64,000 nucleotides of DNA from positions 1 to 64,000 of the forward strand of contig MWJO01000034.1 in assembly GCA_002027195.1 (NCBI GenBank). The letters are read 5' to 3'. Shown here piece after piece: positions 36,247 through 45,345 of this stretch (its first letter is position 1; each line of letters starts with the position of its first letter). The translations under genes were made by a program, and so were the position numbers. The DNA is from Streptomyces sp. GKU 895. Its GTDB lineage: Bacteria; Actinomycetota; Actinomycetes; Streptomycetales; Streptomycetaceae. The notes under the pieces are model-generated. The model was not told the origin of the DNA, did no database searches, and saw only the letters and a program-made list of their open reading frames with translations.

Positions 36247-37485
36247 TCAGTTGCCGACGCGGCGGCGCAGGTCCTGGAAGGCGGTGTAGTTGGCGATGAC
36301 CTCGATGCGGCCCGGCGGGCACAGCTGCACGGCCTGGTCGAGGTTCTCGCAGACCTGGAAGTGCTGGTTGGCGACTTCCAGACGCACCGCGAGGTCGAGC
36401 TTGCGGTCGCCGATGACGCAGATCGGGTGGCCGGTCAGCCGCGTGTAGTCGACGTCCCACAGCCAGGAGGTGTCGGTGCCGTCGGCGCCGCGCGCGTTCA
36501 CCGAGAGGATCACCGGGGTCGGCGGCGGGTCGATGAGGCTGAACGTCTCGAGCCAGCCGGCCGGGTTCTTCGCGAGCAGCAGCCGCAGATCACGCTGCTG
36601 GAACTGCACCACGTCATACCGCCCGGCGACGGCCTGCACCTGGTACATGCGCTCCAGAGCGACCTGCGGCGGTACGCCGAACACGGCGGCGACGGCGGCC
36701 GAGGAGGCGGCGTTGGCCTTGTTGGCACGGCCGGGCAGCTGCAGATGGATCGGCCAGGCGGAACCGTGCGGGTCCAGCACATGGTCCCCGGACAGCGCCC
36801 AGCTCGGCGTCGGCCGCCGGAAACCGCACTCCCCGCAGAACCAGTCGTCGCCCGGCCGCTGCATCACACCGCCGCAGGACGGGCAGGACCAGGCGTCGTC
36901 CTTCCACATCTGCCCGGCGGCGACCCAGACGACGTTGGGGGAGGAGGAGGCGGCCCACACGACCAGCGGGTCGTCGGCGTTGGCGACGATGACGGCCTTG
37001 CTGCCGGCCAGCCCCTCACGCCAGGCCTCGGCGAGCATCCGCGTCTCGGCGGCGCGGTCGAGCTGGTCGCGGGAGAGGTTGAGCAGCGCGATGCACTTCG
37101 GGGCGGTGTCCCGGGCGACGCCGGCGAGGTACTTCTCGTCGACCTCGATCACGCCGTAGCGGGCGTCCGAGCTGCCGGCGAGCGCCGAGGTGATGCCGGC
37201 CGGCATGTTGGCGCCGAGCGCGTTGGACACGACCGGCCCGGCGGCCCGCAGTGCCTCGGCGATCAGCCTGGTGGTCGTGGTCTTGCCGTTGGTCGCCGAG
37301 ACGAGGACCACATCCAGGTTCTGGGCGAGCCGGGCGAGGAGGTCGGGGTCGAGCTTGAGCGCCACCCGGCCGCCGATCACCGAACCGCTGCCGCGCCCCG
37401 CGGCGCGCGACGCCGCTGCGACCGCCTTGCCCGCGGTCACGGCGATCTTGGCCCGCGGCGTGAGCGGGTCCGAGTTGCCTGCCAT
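36247..37485 (-). CDS. murT: lipid II isoglutaminyl synthase, Mur-ligase-like subunit
   Basis: 412 aa. Mur-ligase ATP site VSATNGKTTTTRLIAEAL, VIEVDEKYLAGVA, LNLSRDQLDRAAE. A four-Cys zinc ribbon (CPSCGG...CGECG) is inserted mid-protein, and the C-terminal DUF1727 domain (VILSVNARGADGTDTSWLWD) is present. Together with GatD it amidates peptidoglycan precursors on the cytoplasmic membrane. Confidence 0.95.
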   Translation of the reverse strand: MAGNSDPLTPRAKIAVTAGKAVAAASRAAGRGSGSVIGGRVALKLDPDLLARLAQNLDVVLVSATNGKTTTTRLIAEALRAAGPVVSNALGANMPAGITSALAGSSDARYGVIEVDEKYLAGVARDTAPKCIALLNLSRDQLDRAAETRMLAEAWREGLAGSKAVIVANADDPLVVWAASSSPNVVWVAAGQMWKDDAWSCPSCGGVMQRPGDDWFCGECGFRRPTPSWALSGDHVLDPHGSAWPIHLQLPGRANKANAASSAAVAAVFGVPPQVALERMYQVQAVAGRYDVVQFQQRDLRLLLAKNPAGWLETFSLIDPPPTPVILSVNARGADGTDTSWLWDVDYTRLTGHPICVIGDRKLDLAVRLEVANQHFQVCENLDQAVQLCPPGRIEVIANYTAFQDLRRRVGN

Positions 37486-37590
37486 CAGTTCTCGATCCTC
37501 CTTGCGTACGCGCCGCGCCTGACGGCAACGTGGTGGTGGTCAGCCTATCGAGATCCATTCGCAGTCCCGAATCGCCGTACCCTTGCGGCC

Positions 37591-38136
37591 ATGCGAAACA
37601 GCTCCATTCCGGGCACCCGTGGACGGGTCCGGCCCCTCACGCTGCTCGGTGACCCCGTCCTGCACGCCCCGTGCGAGGACGTCACGGACTTCGGCCCGGA
37701 ACTGGCGACGCTCGTGGAGGACTTGTTCGCGACGATGTACGCGGCCCAGGGAGTCGGCCTCGCGGCGAACCAGGTGGGGGAGTCGTTGCGGGTGTTCGTC
37801 TACGACTGTCCGGACGACGAGGACGTTAGGCACCTGGGGCATGTGGTCAACCCGCGCCTGGTGGAGGCGGACGGACTGGTCCTGCGAGGCCCGGAGGGCT
37901 GCCTGTCGCTGCCGGGCCTGGAGGCGGGAACGGAACGCTACGACCACGCGGTGGTGGAGGGTTTCACGATGACGGGCGAGCCGGTGCGGGTGCACGGCAC
38001 GGGTTGGTTCGCAAGGTGCTTGCAGCATGAGTGCGACCACTTGGACGGAAAGATCTACGCGGACCGCTTGACGGGCCGGCGCCACAGCCGCCTTATGCGG
38101 CAGGCAAGGCGAGCTTCCTGGTACCGGGCAGGGTGA
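37591..38136 (+). CDS. def: peptide deformylase
   Basis: 181 aa with all three metal motifs: GVGLAANQ, EGCLSLPG (Cys ligand) and QHECDHLDGKIY (two His, catalytic Glu). It removes the N-formyl group of nascent proteins. ATG at 37591, divergent from murT. A copy of the interspersed repeat begins 8 bp after its stop. Confidence 0.96.
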   Translation: MRNSSIPGTRGRVRPLTLLGDPVLHAPCEDVTDFGPELATLVEDLFATMYAAQGVGLAANQVGESLRVFVYDCPDDEDVRHLGHVVNPRLVEADGLVLRGPEGCLSLPGLEAGTERYDHAVVEGFTMTGEPVRVHGTGWFARCLQHECDHLDGKIYADRLTGRRHSRLMRQARRASWYRAG

Positions 38137-38143
38137 CGTCCTC

Positions 38144-38175
38144 AGGGGCGCGGGGAACTGCGCGCCCCAGCCCCC
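38144..38175 (+). repeat. interspersed repeat, copy 2 (diverged)
   Basis: Shares the 20-bp core GGGGCGCGGGGAACTGCGCG with the copies at 34206 and 46933, then diverges (CCCCAGCCCCCA). It lies between the convergent def and TetR genes. Confidence 0.8.
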
Positions 38176-38201
38176 ACACACCCGCACCCAACCAACAGCC
38201 T

Positions 38202-38849
38202 TCAGAACCCCGGACCCCCCACCTTGTCGCCGGCGGCAGCCAACCGCCCCCACAACAGGTCCGCCAGACTCCGCACCAACTCGGCACGCGAGCAAGGCCG
38301 TTCCCCCAGCCACCAGTCCCCCGGCCGCGTGCATCATCCCGACGATCCCGTGCCCCCACACCCGAGCCAGCTGCTGACTCCCGGGCCCGAGATCCGAGCC
38401 GGTCCGTCGATGACCTGCGCCAACTCCTCGCCCATCCGCCGCAGCAGCGGGGCCGAGTGCTTCCCGACGTCGAACCCCTGGTCCCCGGCCTGGCCCCCCT
38501 CCGCGGGATGCATCAGGAACCGGTACACCTGCGGCCGCGCCTCGATCGCGGCGAGGTAGGTGTCGAGCGTGGCCTCCACCCGCTCCCGCCGGTCCGCGGG
38601 CGCGTCCAGCGCTGCCCGCAGAGAATCCAGCAACGCGTCCGTATGCCGCTTGGCCAACGCCGCGTAGAGTCCCCCCTTGTCACCGAAGTGGCGGTAGAGG
38701 ATCGGCTTGGTGATGCCCGCTTCCGCGGCGATCGCGTTCATGGAGGCCTGCGGTCCGTCACGCAGGACCACCCGGTCCGCGGCTTCCAGCAGCTCACGCC
38801 GACGGCGGTCGGCGGACCGCTGCTGATCGGTCCGCTGCGTGGTGTCCAT
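38202..38849 (-). pseudogene. TetR-family regulator (two frameshifts near C-terminus)
   Basis: Normal N-terminal HTH (RRRELLEAADRVVLRDGPQA, GITKPILYRHFGDKGGLYAA). The end is spread over three frames: to about 38397 in the first, then LGPGSQQLARVWGHGIVGMM, then from about 38317 GDWWLGERPCSRAELVRSLA to a stop at 38202-38204. Two indels explain this and are probably errors. It faces an acyl-CoA dehydrogenase gene across a region with a TetR-type palindrome, suggesting a fatty-acid or acyl-CoA-responsive repressor. Confidence 0.82.
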
Positions 38850-38956
38850 GAGCTCTCCCCACCCCTGCTGATTCGGTGACGCCTGCGCAAACTAGCACTC
38901 ACCATGCCTCATGCATCGAACGGGCTGCCGAGGCGTCATCAGGAGTTGACTTTTCC

Positions 38957-38993
38957 TACCGGTCGGTAACAGACTCGGGTTACCGCTAGTAAC
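38957..38993. promoter_or_regulatory. two inverted repeats in TetR/acyl-CoA dehydrogenase promoter region
   Basis: TACCG-GT-CGGTA (38957-38968) and GTTAC-CGCTA-GTAAC (38979-38993), just downstream of a -35-like TTGACT (38946). Position and symmetry suggest repression of the plus-strand gene by the divergent TetR. Confidence 0.5.
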
Positions 38994-39021
38994 ATGCATT
39001 TGCGCCGCCGCTGGAGGGGAC

Positions 39022-40248
39022 ATGGCCGAGTTCACCATGGAGCTCAACGACGAACAGAAGGAGGTCCGGGACTGGCTGCACGGCTTCGCCGCCGACGTCA
39101 TCCGCCCCGCGGCCGCCGAATGGGACGAGCGTGAGGAGACTCCCTGGCCGGTCATCCAGGAGGCCGCCAAGGTCGGCATCTACTCGCTCGACTTCTACGC
39201 CCAGCAGTACTTCGACTCCACCGGCCTCGGCATCCCCATGGCGATGGAGGAGCTGTTCTGGGGTGACGCGGGCATCGCGCTGTCGATCGTCGGCACCGGT
39301 CTCGCCGCCGTCGGCGTCCTCGCCAACGGCACCGAGGAGCAGATCGGCACCTGGATCCCACAGATGTACGGCGACGTCAACGACGTCAAGGTCGCCGCGT
39401 TCTGCTCCTCCGAGCCGGACGCCGGCTCGGACGTGGCCTCGATGCGCACCCGCGCGGTGTACGACGAGGCCAAGGACGAGTGGGTGCTCAACGGCACCAA
39501 GACCTGGGCGACCAACGGCGGCATCGCCAACGTCCACGTGGTCGTGGCCGTGGTCGACGCGGAGCTCGGCTCCAAGGGCCACGCCTCCTTCATCATCCCG
39601 CCGAACACGCCCGGCCTGTCCCAGGGCCAGAAGTTCAAGAAGCACGGCATCCGCGCCTCGCACACCGCCGAGGTCGTCCTGGAGAACGTGCGCGTGCCCG
39701 GCTCCTGCCTCCTCGGCGGCAAGGAGAAGCTCGACGAGCGCCTCGCCCGGGCCCGCGAGCGGGCCAAGCAGGGCGGCGAGCGCGTGAAGAACGCGGCGAT
39801 GGCCACGTTCGAGGCCTCCCGCCCGGCGGTCGGCGCGATGGCGGTGGGCACCGCCCGGGCCGCGTACGAGGTCGCCCTCGACTACGCCAAGACCCGCGAG
39901 CAGTTCGGCCGCCCGATCATCGACAACCAGGGCGTCGCCTTCCAGCTCGCCGACATGCGCACGTCCATCGACGCCGCCCGGCTGCTGGTCTGGCGTGCCT
40001 CCTGGATGGCGATCAACGGCAAGCCGTTCACCGCGGCCGAGGGCTCGATGTCGAAGCTGTTCGCCAGCGAGACGGCCAAGAAGGTCACCGCCCAGGCGGT
40101 CCAGATTCTCGGCGGCAACGGCTACACCCGCGAGTACCCGGTCGAGCGCATGCACCGCGACGCCGCGATCTACACGATCTTCGAGGGCACGAGCGAGATC
40201 CAGCGCCTGGTCATCGCCCGCACCCTGTCGGGGATGCCGATCCGCTAA
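39022..40248 (+). CDS. acyl-CoA dehydrogenase
   Basis: 408-aa flavoprotein for alpha,beta-dehydrogenation of acyl-CoA. FAD and substrate motifs: AAFCSSEPDAGSDVASMRT, VLNGTKTWATNGGIANV, KTREQFGRPIIDNQGVAFQL, QILGGNGYTREYPVERMHRD, EGTSEIQRLVIARTL. A charged insert (LDERLARARERAKQGGERV) lies before the C-terminal helical domain. Monocistronic; its stop overlaps the convergent cupin stop by 3 bp. Confidence 0.95.
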   Translation: MAEFTMELNDEQKEVRDWLHGFAADVIRPAAAEWDEREETPWPVIQEAAKVGIYSLDFYAQQYFDSTGLGIPMAMEELFWGDAGIALSIVGTGLAAVGVLANGTEEQIGTWIPQMYGDVNDVKVAAFCSSEPDAGSDVASMRTRAVYDEAKDEWVLNGTKTWATNGGIANVHVVVAVVDAELGSKGHASFIIPPNTPGLSQGQKFKKHGIRASHTAEVVLENVRVPGSCLLGGKEKLDERLARARERAKQGGERVKNAAMATFEASRPAVGAMAVGTARAAYEVALDYAKTREQFGRPIIDNQGVAFQLADMRTSIDAARLLVWRASWMAINGKPFTAAEGSMSKLFASETAKKVTAQAVQILGGNGYTREYPVERMHRDAAIYTIFEGTSEIQRLVIARTLSGMPIR

Positions 40249-40766
40249 CGGTGCCTGAGCGGCGTCAGCTGCTCGATGTCGTACCGCCGGCGCAGCTCCT
40301 CGATCGCCGCGTGATCCGGCGGACCCCCGCCGCCCAGGATCTCGAGCAGCTCCTCGAAGTAGCGCTCGTGATCCGGCGGCGGGGACGCCTGGAAGAACAT
40401 CTTGGCCGGGCTGTCCGTCGGGTTCGCGAACGCGTGCGGGCAGCCCGGGGGTACGACGATCACCGTGCCCGGTGTCGCGCGTACCACCCGGCTGCCCGAA
40501 CGCGACTCCCACCGCTGCCAGTTGTCGGGCGTGCGCACCCTCGGCTCGAAGGCGAGCACGTCCAGCTCGCCTTCGAGGACGTAGAACAACTCCTCGCTGC
40601 GGGTGTGCACATGCGCGCCCACGTCGAAGCCGGGCGGGACGACGACCTCGAAGGTGGAGGCCGCGCGCGAGTGCGACCCGGTCACCTTGAACGTCACGTG
40701 CTGGGCGGGGGTCTGCACGACCCGGCCGTGACCCGGGGGCACCAGCAGCCCTTCGGGAGCCGTCAC
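40245..40766 (-). CDS. momA: cupin monooxygenase, MomA-like (THN to flaviolin)
   Basis: 173-aa cupin with metal-site histidines in GFDVGAHVHTRSEELFYVLE and VVPPGCPHAFANP. Third gene of rppA-P450-cupin. In S. coelicolor the equivalent cupin oxidises 1,3,6,8-tetrahydroxynaphthalene to the quinone flaviolin. The GTG at 40766 overlaps the P450 stop (GTGA); a second GTG lies one codon upstream. Confidence 0.85.
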   Translation of the reverse strand: MTAPEGLLVPPGHGRVVQTPAQHVTFKVTGSHSRAASTFEVVVPPGFDVGAHVHTRSEELFYVLEGELDVLAFEPRVRTPDNWQRWESRSGSRVVRATPGTVIVVPPGCPHAFANPTDSPAKMFFQASPPPDHERYFEELLEILGGGGPPDHAAIEELRRRYDIEQLTPLRHR

Positions 40767-41977
40767 CACGTCACCGGAAGGGCCTCGGGACCGCGGATCA
40801 ACGCGCCCTTCTTGAACGGCACCTGGTCCGCGGGGACCGCCAGCCTCAGATCCGGCAGCCGGTCGAGCAGCGCGTCCACCAGCAACTCCGACTCCAGCCG
40901 GGCCAGCATGCCGCCCGGGCAGTAGTGCGGGCCGAAGCCGAAGGACACATGCGGGTTGGGGCTGCGGGTGAAGTCGATCGTCTCCGGGAACGCGAAGACG
41001 TCCGGATCGCGGTTGGCGGCCAGGTACGACACGTAGACCGGGTCGCCGGCCCGGATGCGCACGCCCCGGATGCCCACGTCCTCCAGCGCGATCCGCGACA
41101 GGCCGACCGCGTTGCGGTGCGGGATGTAACGCAGCAGTTCGTCGATGGCCTGGGGGCGGATCGACGGATCCGTGCGCAGCCGGTCCGCGAGGTCCGGGCG
41201 GGTCAGCAGCAGGTAGAACATCTGCCCGCTGTTGTTCGTCACCGCCTCGCCGCCGATCTGGAGCAGCACCGCGAGCCCCACGGCCTCGTCCAGCGTCACC
41301 TCGCCGCGGCCCACCGCGGCGCCGAGCAGCGAGGCGACGTCCTCGCCGGTGCTGCCCTCCCGCAGCCCGATGAGGTCGCCGAAGTAGGCGCCCATCTCCT
41401 TCTTGGCCTTCTCGCTGACCTGCTTGCCGTGCGCGGAGGACAGGATCAGCTGCGTCCAGGTGTGCATGACGTGCCGGTCGGCCGCCGGAACGCCCATGAG
41501 CTCGCAGATCACGGCGATGGGGAACGGGGTCAGCACGGTCGCGGTGAGATCGGCGGGCGGCCCGTCCTGCACCAGCTCGTCGACCAGTTCGTCCAGCATG
41601 CGGCGGGACTTCTCCCGGACCCGCTCCACGCCCTTCGAGGTCAGCGCGGCGGCCACCGTGCGGCGCAGCCGGGTGTGGTCCGGCGGGTCCAGGAAACCGA
41701 CGGCGCCCCGCTCGGGGATGAAGTGCGGTGCGAGCCGGGTGACCGGCTGGTCCATGACGGCCTCCCGGCTGAACCGGGGGTCGTTGGTCACCATCCGTAC
41801 GTCGTCGTAGCGGGTGACCAGCCAGGCCCAGCCCTCGCCGTTGGGCAGCTGGATCCGGGTGACCGGGCCCTCCCGCATCAGCTCGGTGAGCACCGGGTCG
41901 AAGTCGGTCCCGTTCAGGTCGAGGGCCGGCCAGTGCCGGATCGGCGGGAGGATCTCGGTGATCGTCTCTTCGGTCAT
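40763..41977 (-). CDS. cytochrome P450, CYP158A-like (flaviolin coupling)
   Basis: 404 aa. Heme loop FGFGPHYCPGGMLA; ExxR in DELLRYIPHR. The I-helix reads QIGGEAVTNNSG, i.e. the usual acid-alcohol Thr is replaced by Ala, as in CYP158A enzymes that couple flaviolin into dimers and trimers of a protective pigment. The start is 1 base downstream of the rppA stop. Confidence 0.92.
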   Translation of the reverse strand: MTEETITEILPPIRHWPALDLNGTDFDPVLTELMREGPVTRIQLPNGEGWAWLVTRYDDVRMVTNDPRFSREAVMDQPVTRLAPHFIPERGAVGFLDPPDHTRLRRTVAAALTSKGVERVREKSRRMLDELVDELVQDGPPADLTATVLTPFPIAVICELMGVPAADRHVMHTWTQLILSSAHGKQVSEKAKKEMGAYFGDLIGLREGSTGEDVASLLGAAVGRGEVTLDEAVGLAVLLQIGGEAVTNNSGQMFYLLLTRPDLADRLRTDPSIRPQAIDELLRYIPHRNAVGLSRIALEDVGIRGVRIRAGDPVYVSYLAANRDPDVFAFPETIDFTRSPNPHVSFGFGPHYCPGGMLARLESELLVDALLDRLPDLRLAVPADQVPFKKGALIRGPEALPVTW

Positions 41978-41978
41978 G

Positions 41979-43040
41979 TCAGTCCGTCTCGTCGGTGCGC
42001 CGCCAGCGGCCCAGGGACATTTCCGCGGTGATGCCGGGCCCGAACCCGGCGAGCAGCCCGCGCGCCCGGTCGGGTGCCCCGCCCGCGTCGAACAGCCTGC
42101 GCAGCGCGTCGAGTACGACGGCGCTGGCGATGTTCCCGTACTCGGTGAGCGTGGCCCGGCTGAACCGGAAGGCGTGCGGGTCGACCTGCAGGAACGTGCT
42201 GAGGTCGTCGAGGATGCGGGGCCCGCCCGCGTGGACTATGTAGAAGTCCAGGTCGGCGGCGTCCCAGCCGTGCCGTCCGGCGAGCTCCTGGAGCACCGGC
42301 GCGAGCGGCTCCATGGTCCCCGGCACCCGTTTGTCCAGCTGGAAGTGGAAACCGGTGGCCCGGACGTCGTACATGATCCAGTCCTCCGTCTTGGGGATCA
42401 GGTACGAGCCGTTGCGCTCCAGGGCGATGCCCTCGCCGCCCTTGCCGCGCACCACGGCGGCGGCGATGCCGTCGCCGAACAGGCCGTTGGACAGCAGGTT
42501 CCCGATGCCGAGGTCGGTGGGCTGGTAGCACAGCGAGCAGAACTCGCAGGCCACGATGAGCGCGTTGGCCTGCGGGTAGGCCGTGCAGAAGTCGTGCGCC
42601 CGGTTGATCGCCGCCCCGCCGGCCGCGCAGCCCAGCTGGGCTATGGGGATCTGCCGGGTGGTGCTGTCGAAGCCCATCTCGTTGATCAGCCAGGCGGTCA
42701 GCGACGGCATCATGAAGCCCGTGCACGAGACGTAGAGGATGACATCGATGTCGGAGGTCAGGACCTCCGCGTCGTCCAGTGCCCGCTGCACCACCGCCGG
42801 CACCCTGGCCTTCGCCTCGGCCACATAGACCTTGTTGCGCTCCTCGAAGCCGGGATGCCTGAGGGTCTCCTCGATCGGCTGCACGATGTGCCGTGTGCGG
42901 ACCCCGGTGTTCTCGATCAGCCGGAGTGCCAGCGGCAGTTGGGGATGGTCGGCGTGACGGGAGCGCGCCAGCTCCAGCGTCTCCTCCATCGTGATCACGT
43001 GCTCTGGAACGGACACCGAGGGTCTGCACAAAGTCGCCAT
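41979..43040 (-). CDS. rppA: 1,3,6,8-tetrahydroxynaphthalene synthase (type III PKS)
   Basis: 353 aa. The catalytic Cys138 (AQLGCAAGG), the second cysteine Cys106 (YVSCTGFM), His in FYIVHAGGPRIL and Asn in TEYGNIAS form the type III PKS active site. It condenses five malonyl-CoA to THN, precursor of HPQ/flaviolin-type melanin. First gene of the operon; its promoter must lie in the 128 bp to the next gene, where I could not assign elements. Confidence 0.96.
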   Translation of the reverse strand: MATLCRPSVSVPEHVITMEETLELARSRHADHPQLPLALRLIENTGVRTRHIVQPIEETLRHPGFEERNKVYVAEAKARVPAVVQRALDDAEVLTSDIDVILYVSCTGFMMPSLTAWLINEMGFDSTTRQIPIAQLGCAAGGAAINRAHDFCTAYPQANALIVACEFCSLCYQPTDLGIGNLLSNGLFGDGIAAAVVRGKGGEGIALERNGSYLIPKTEDWIMYDVRATGFHFQLDKRVPGTMEPLAPVLQELAGRHGWDAADLDFYIVHAGGPRILDDLSTFLQVDPHAFRFSRATLTEYGNIASAVVLDALRRLFDAGGAPDRARGLLAGFGPGITAEMSLGRWRRTDETD

Positions 43041-43168
43041 GATCCGTGCCTGCTTTCGCCTCAGAGGGTGGTCCAGTCCACGATCACCCGAGGGGCAGAC
43101 GACTTCGCGCGGGGTTACTCCGTTTCAGGGACGGGTCAGGTTCCAAACAGGTGCGGGCACAACGACCT

Positions 43169-43405
43169 TCACGACGCGCCGCCGCTACTGTGCGCAATGC
43201 AGGCCACATCGATGCGATCGGCGAGCTTGGCCAACTCGATGGTCAAGGCGGCCACCGTGTCCTCGTCGAGGCCGTCCTCGCCGGCCTCGACAAGATGCAG
43301 CCACCGCCCCCCGACCGTGCGCAACAGCTTGCTCACATCGGCCGCAGCCACCTGCAAGGTGCCCCGGTCGTCGACGATCAGCGGCAGAGTCACTTCACGG
43401 TTCAC
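43169..43405 (-). CDS. conserved hypothetical protein
   Basis: 78 aa from a GTG (start NREVTLPLIVDDRGTLQVAA), or up to 92 aa if extended to 43447. Alternating beta/alpha pattern with SKLLRTVGGRWLHLVEAGED; no known motif. Lies just after the aldehyde dehydrogenase stop on the same strand. Start uncertain. Confidence 0.55.
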   Translation of the reverse strand: MNREVTLPLIVDDRGTLQVAAADVSKLLRTVGGRWLHLVEAGEDGLDEDTVAALTIELAKLADRIDVACIAHSSGGAS

Positions 43406-43431
43406 ACCCGGGATGTTAGCCGTTGCAAGCG

Positions 43432-44817
43432 TCACGCTCCGTGCCAAACCGTCGTGATGTTGCAGAACTCGCGGATTCCGTGCCCGGACAGCTCACGGCC
43501 GTACCCGGACCGCTTCACGCCGCCGAACGGGAACGCCGGATGCGACGCGGTCATCCCGTTGACATACACGGCACCGGCTTCGAGGTCCCGTACGAAACGG
43601 TCGACCTCGGCCTCGTCCCGCGTCCACACGTTCGAACTCAGGCCGAACGGCGAGTCGTTGGCGAGCAGCACCGCCTCGTCGAGGTCGTGCACCCGGTACA
43701 GCGTGGCCACCGGACCGAAGGCCTCCTCGCGGTGGATGCGCATCTCGCGGGTGATGTCGGTGAGGACGGTCGGCCGGTAGTACCAGCCGTCGCCCTCGGG
43801 CCGCTCGCCGCCGCAGAGCACCCGCGCGCCGCTGCGGGTGGCGTCGTCGACGAGTTCCTCCAGGTCCGTGCGTCCCTGCTCGGTGGCGAGCGGGCCGACG
43901 TCGGTGGCCTCGTCCATCGGGTCGCCGACCTTCAGCGCCTGCATGCCCCGCACGAACTTCTCGGCGAAGGCGTCGTACACGTCGGCGTGCACGATGAAGC
44001 GCTTGGCGGCGATGCACGACTGGCCGTTGTTCTGCACCCGCGCCGTCACCGCGATCTCGGCCGCCCGGTCGATGTCCGCGGACGGCATGACGACGTACGG
44101 GTCGCTGCCGCCGAGTTCGAGGACCGTCTTCTTCACCATGTCGCCGCAGGTGGCGGCGACCGAGCGGCCCGCGGGCTCACTGCCCGTGAGCGTGGCCGCC
44201 TTGACCCGTTCGTCGCGCAGGATCTCGTCGACCGCGCCGGAGCCGATGAGCAGGGTCTGGAAGGTGCCCTCCGTATAGCCCGCCTGGTGGAACAGGTCTT
44301 CCAGGAACAGGGCGGTCTGGGGGACGTTCGAGGCGTGCTTGAGCAGGCCGACGTTGCCCGCCATCAGCGCGGGCGCGGCGAACCGGATGACCTGCCAGAG
44401 CGGGAAGTTCCACGGCATCACGGCGAGCACCGGGCCCAGCGGGCGGTAGCGCACGAGCGCCCGGGACGCACCGGAGTCCTTCACGTCGGCGTCGGCGGGC
44501 TCCTCGTCCGCCAGCAGCGCCTCGGCGTGCTCGGCGTACCAGCGCATCGCCTTGGCGCACTTGGCGGCCTCGGCGCGGGCCTGCTTGACGGGCTTGCCCA
44601 TCTCGGTGGTCATGACCCGGCCGATGTCCTGCTGCATGTCGTCGAGCAGCTCGGCCGCCCGGTGCAGCAGCCTGGCGCGTTCGGCGAACGGCGTCGTCCG
44701 GTAGGTGCGGAAGGTGGCCTCCGCGAGCTGGAGCCGGCGCTCGATCTCCTCGGCGCCCATGGCCTCGTACGTCTTGAGCGTCTCGCCGTTCGCCGGGTTC
44801 ACCGTCGCGATGGGCAT
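43432..44817 (-). CDS. gabD: NAD(P)-dependent succinate-semialdehyde (aldehyde) dehydrogenase
   Basis: 461 aa. Catalytic Cys in NNGQSCIAAKRFIV, Glu in VLELGGSDPYVV, MPWNFPLWQVIRFAAPAL and TLTGSEPAGRSVA are all present. The short N-terminus (MPIATVNPANGETLKTYEAM) is that of the Sad/GabD1 subfamily, oxidising succinate semialdehyde to succinate. The ATG at 44817 follows GGAGG (44824-44828). Confidence 0.9.
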   Translation of the reverse strand: MPIATVNPANGETLKTYEAMGAEEIERRLQLAEATFRTYRTTPFAERARLLHRAAELLDDMQQDIGRVMTTEMGKPVKQARAEAAKCAKAMRWYAEHAEALLADEEPADADVKDSGASRALVRYRPLGPVLAVMPWNFPLWQVIRFAAPALMAGNVGLLKHASNVPQTALFLEDLFHQAGYTEGTFQTLLIGSGAVDEILRDERVKAATLTGSEPAGRSVAATCGDMVKKTVLELGGSDPYVVMPSADIDRAAEIAVTARVQNNGQSCIAAKRFIVHADVYDAFAEKFVRGMQALKVGDPMDEATDVGPLATEQGRTDLEELVDDATRSGARVLCGGERPEGDGWYYRPTVLTDITREMRIHREEAFGPVATLYRVHDLDEAVLLANDSPFGLSSNVWTRDEAEVDRFVRDLEAGAVYVNGMTASHPAFPFGGVKRSGYGRELSGHGIREFCNITTVWHGA

Positions 44818-44883
44818 GACCGACCTCCTGGGGGAGCGGAGCTGTGTTTCGACCTTCCCGCGCGCGGGCCCCGCCGCAACGTG

Positions 44884-45345
44884 TCAGGGCGAGTGCTCCG
44901 CCAGCCGGTCGAGAAACGTGGCCTGTGCCGTGACGATCACCTCGCGGGCGCGCTCCACGGGAAACCACGCCACGCGGTCCAGCTCCGGGAACTCCTGCTG
45001 CCGTCCCGACCGCGGCGGCCACTCCATCCGGAACGTGCCCGGTACGACGGTCGCGGGGTCGAGGTCGGCCTCGACCGCCCAGACGGTGACGAGCTTGCCG
45101 CCCGACTGCCTGACCTCGCCGAGGGGTACCGCGTCCCCGTCCGGCGGCGCCAGCCCGAGCTCCTCCTGGAACTCACGCCGGGCTGCCTCCCAGGCCGGCT
45201 CCTCCTCGGGCACGTACTCGCCCTTGGGGACGGTCCACGCCCCGGCGTCCCTGCGGGCGAAGAACGGGCCGCCCATGTGGCCCAGGAGCACCTCGACGCC
45301 GGCGTCGGTGCGCCGGAAGAGCAGCAGGCCGGCGCTCGTCCTCAC
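44884..45345 (-). CDS. NUDIX hydrolase
   Basis: 153 aa with a full NUDIX box GEYVPEEEPAWEAARREFQE ELG, and the AWTVPKG entry. The GTG at 45345 overlaps the DNA ligase stop (GTGA), so it is translated after the ligase; a link to repair or nucleotide-pool cleaning is plausible but unproven. Confidence 0.9.
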   Translation of the reverse strand: MRTSAGLLLFRRTDAGVEVLLGHMGGPFFARRDAGAWTVPKGEYVPEEEPAWEAARREFQEELGLAPPDGDAVPLGEVRQSGGKLVTVWAVEADLDPATVVPGTFRMEWPPRSGRQQEFPELDRVAWFPVERAREVIVTAQATFLDRLAEHSP

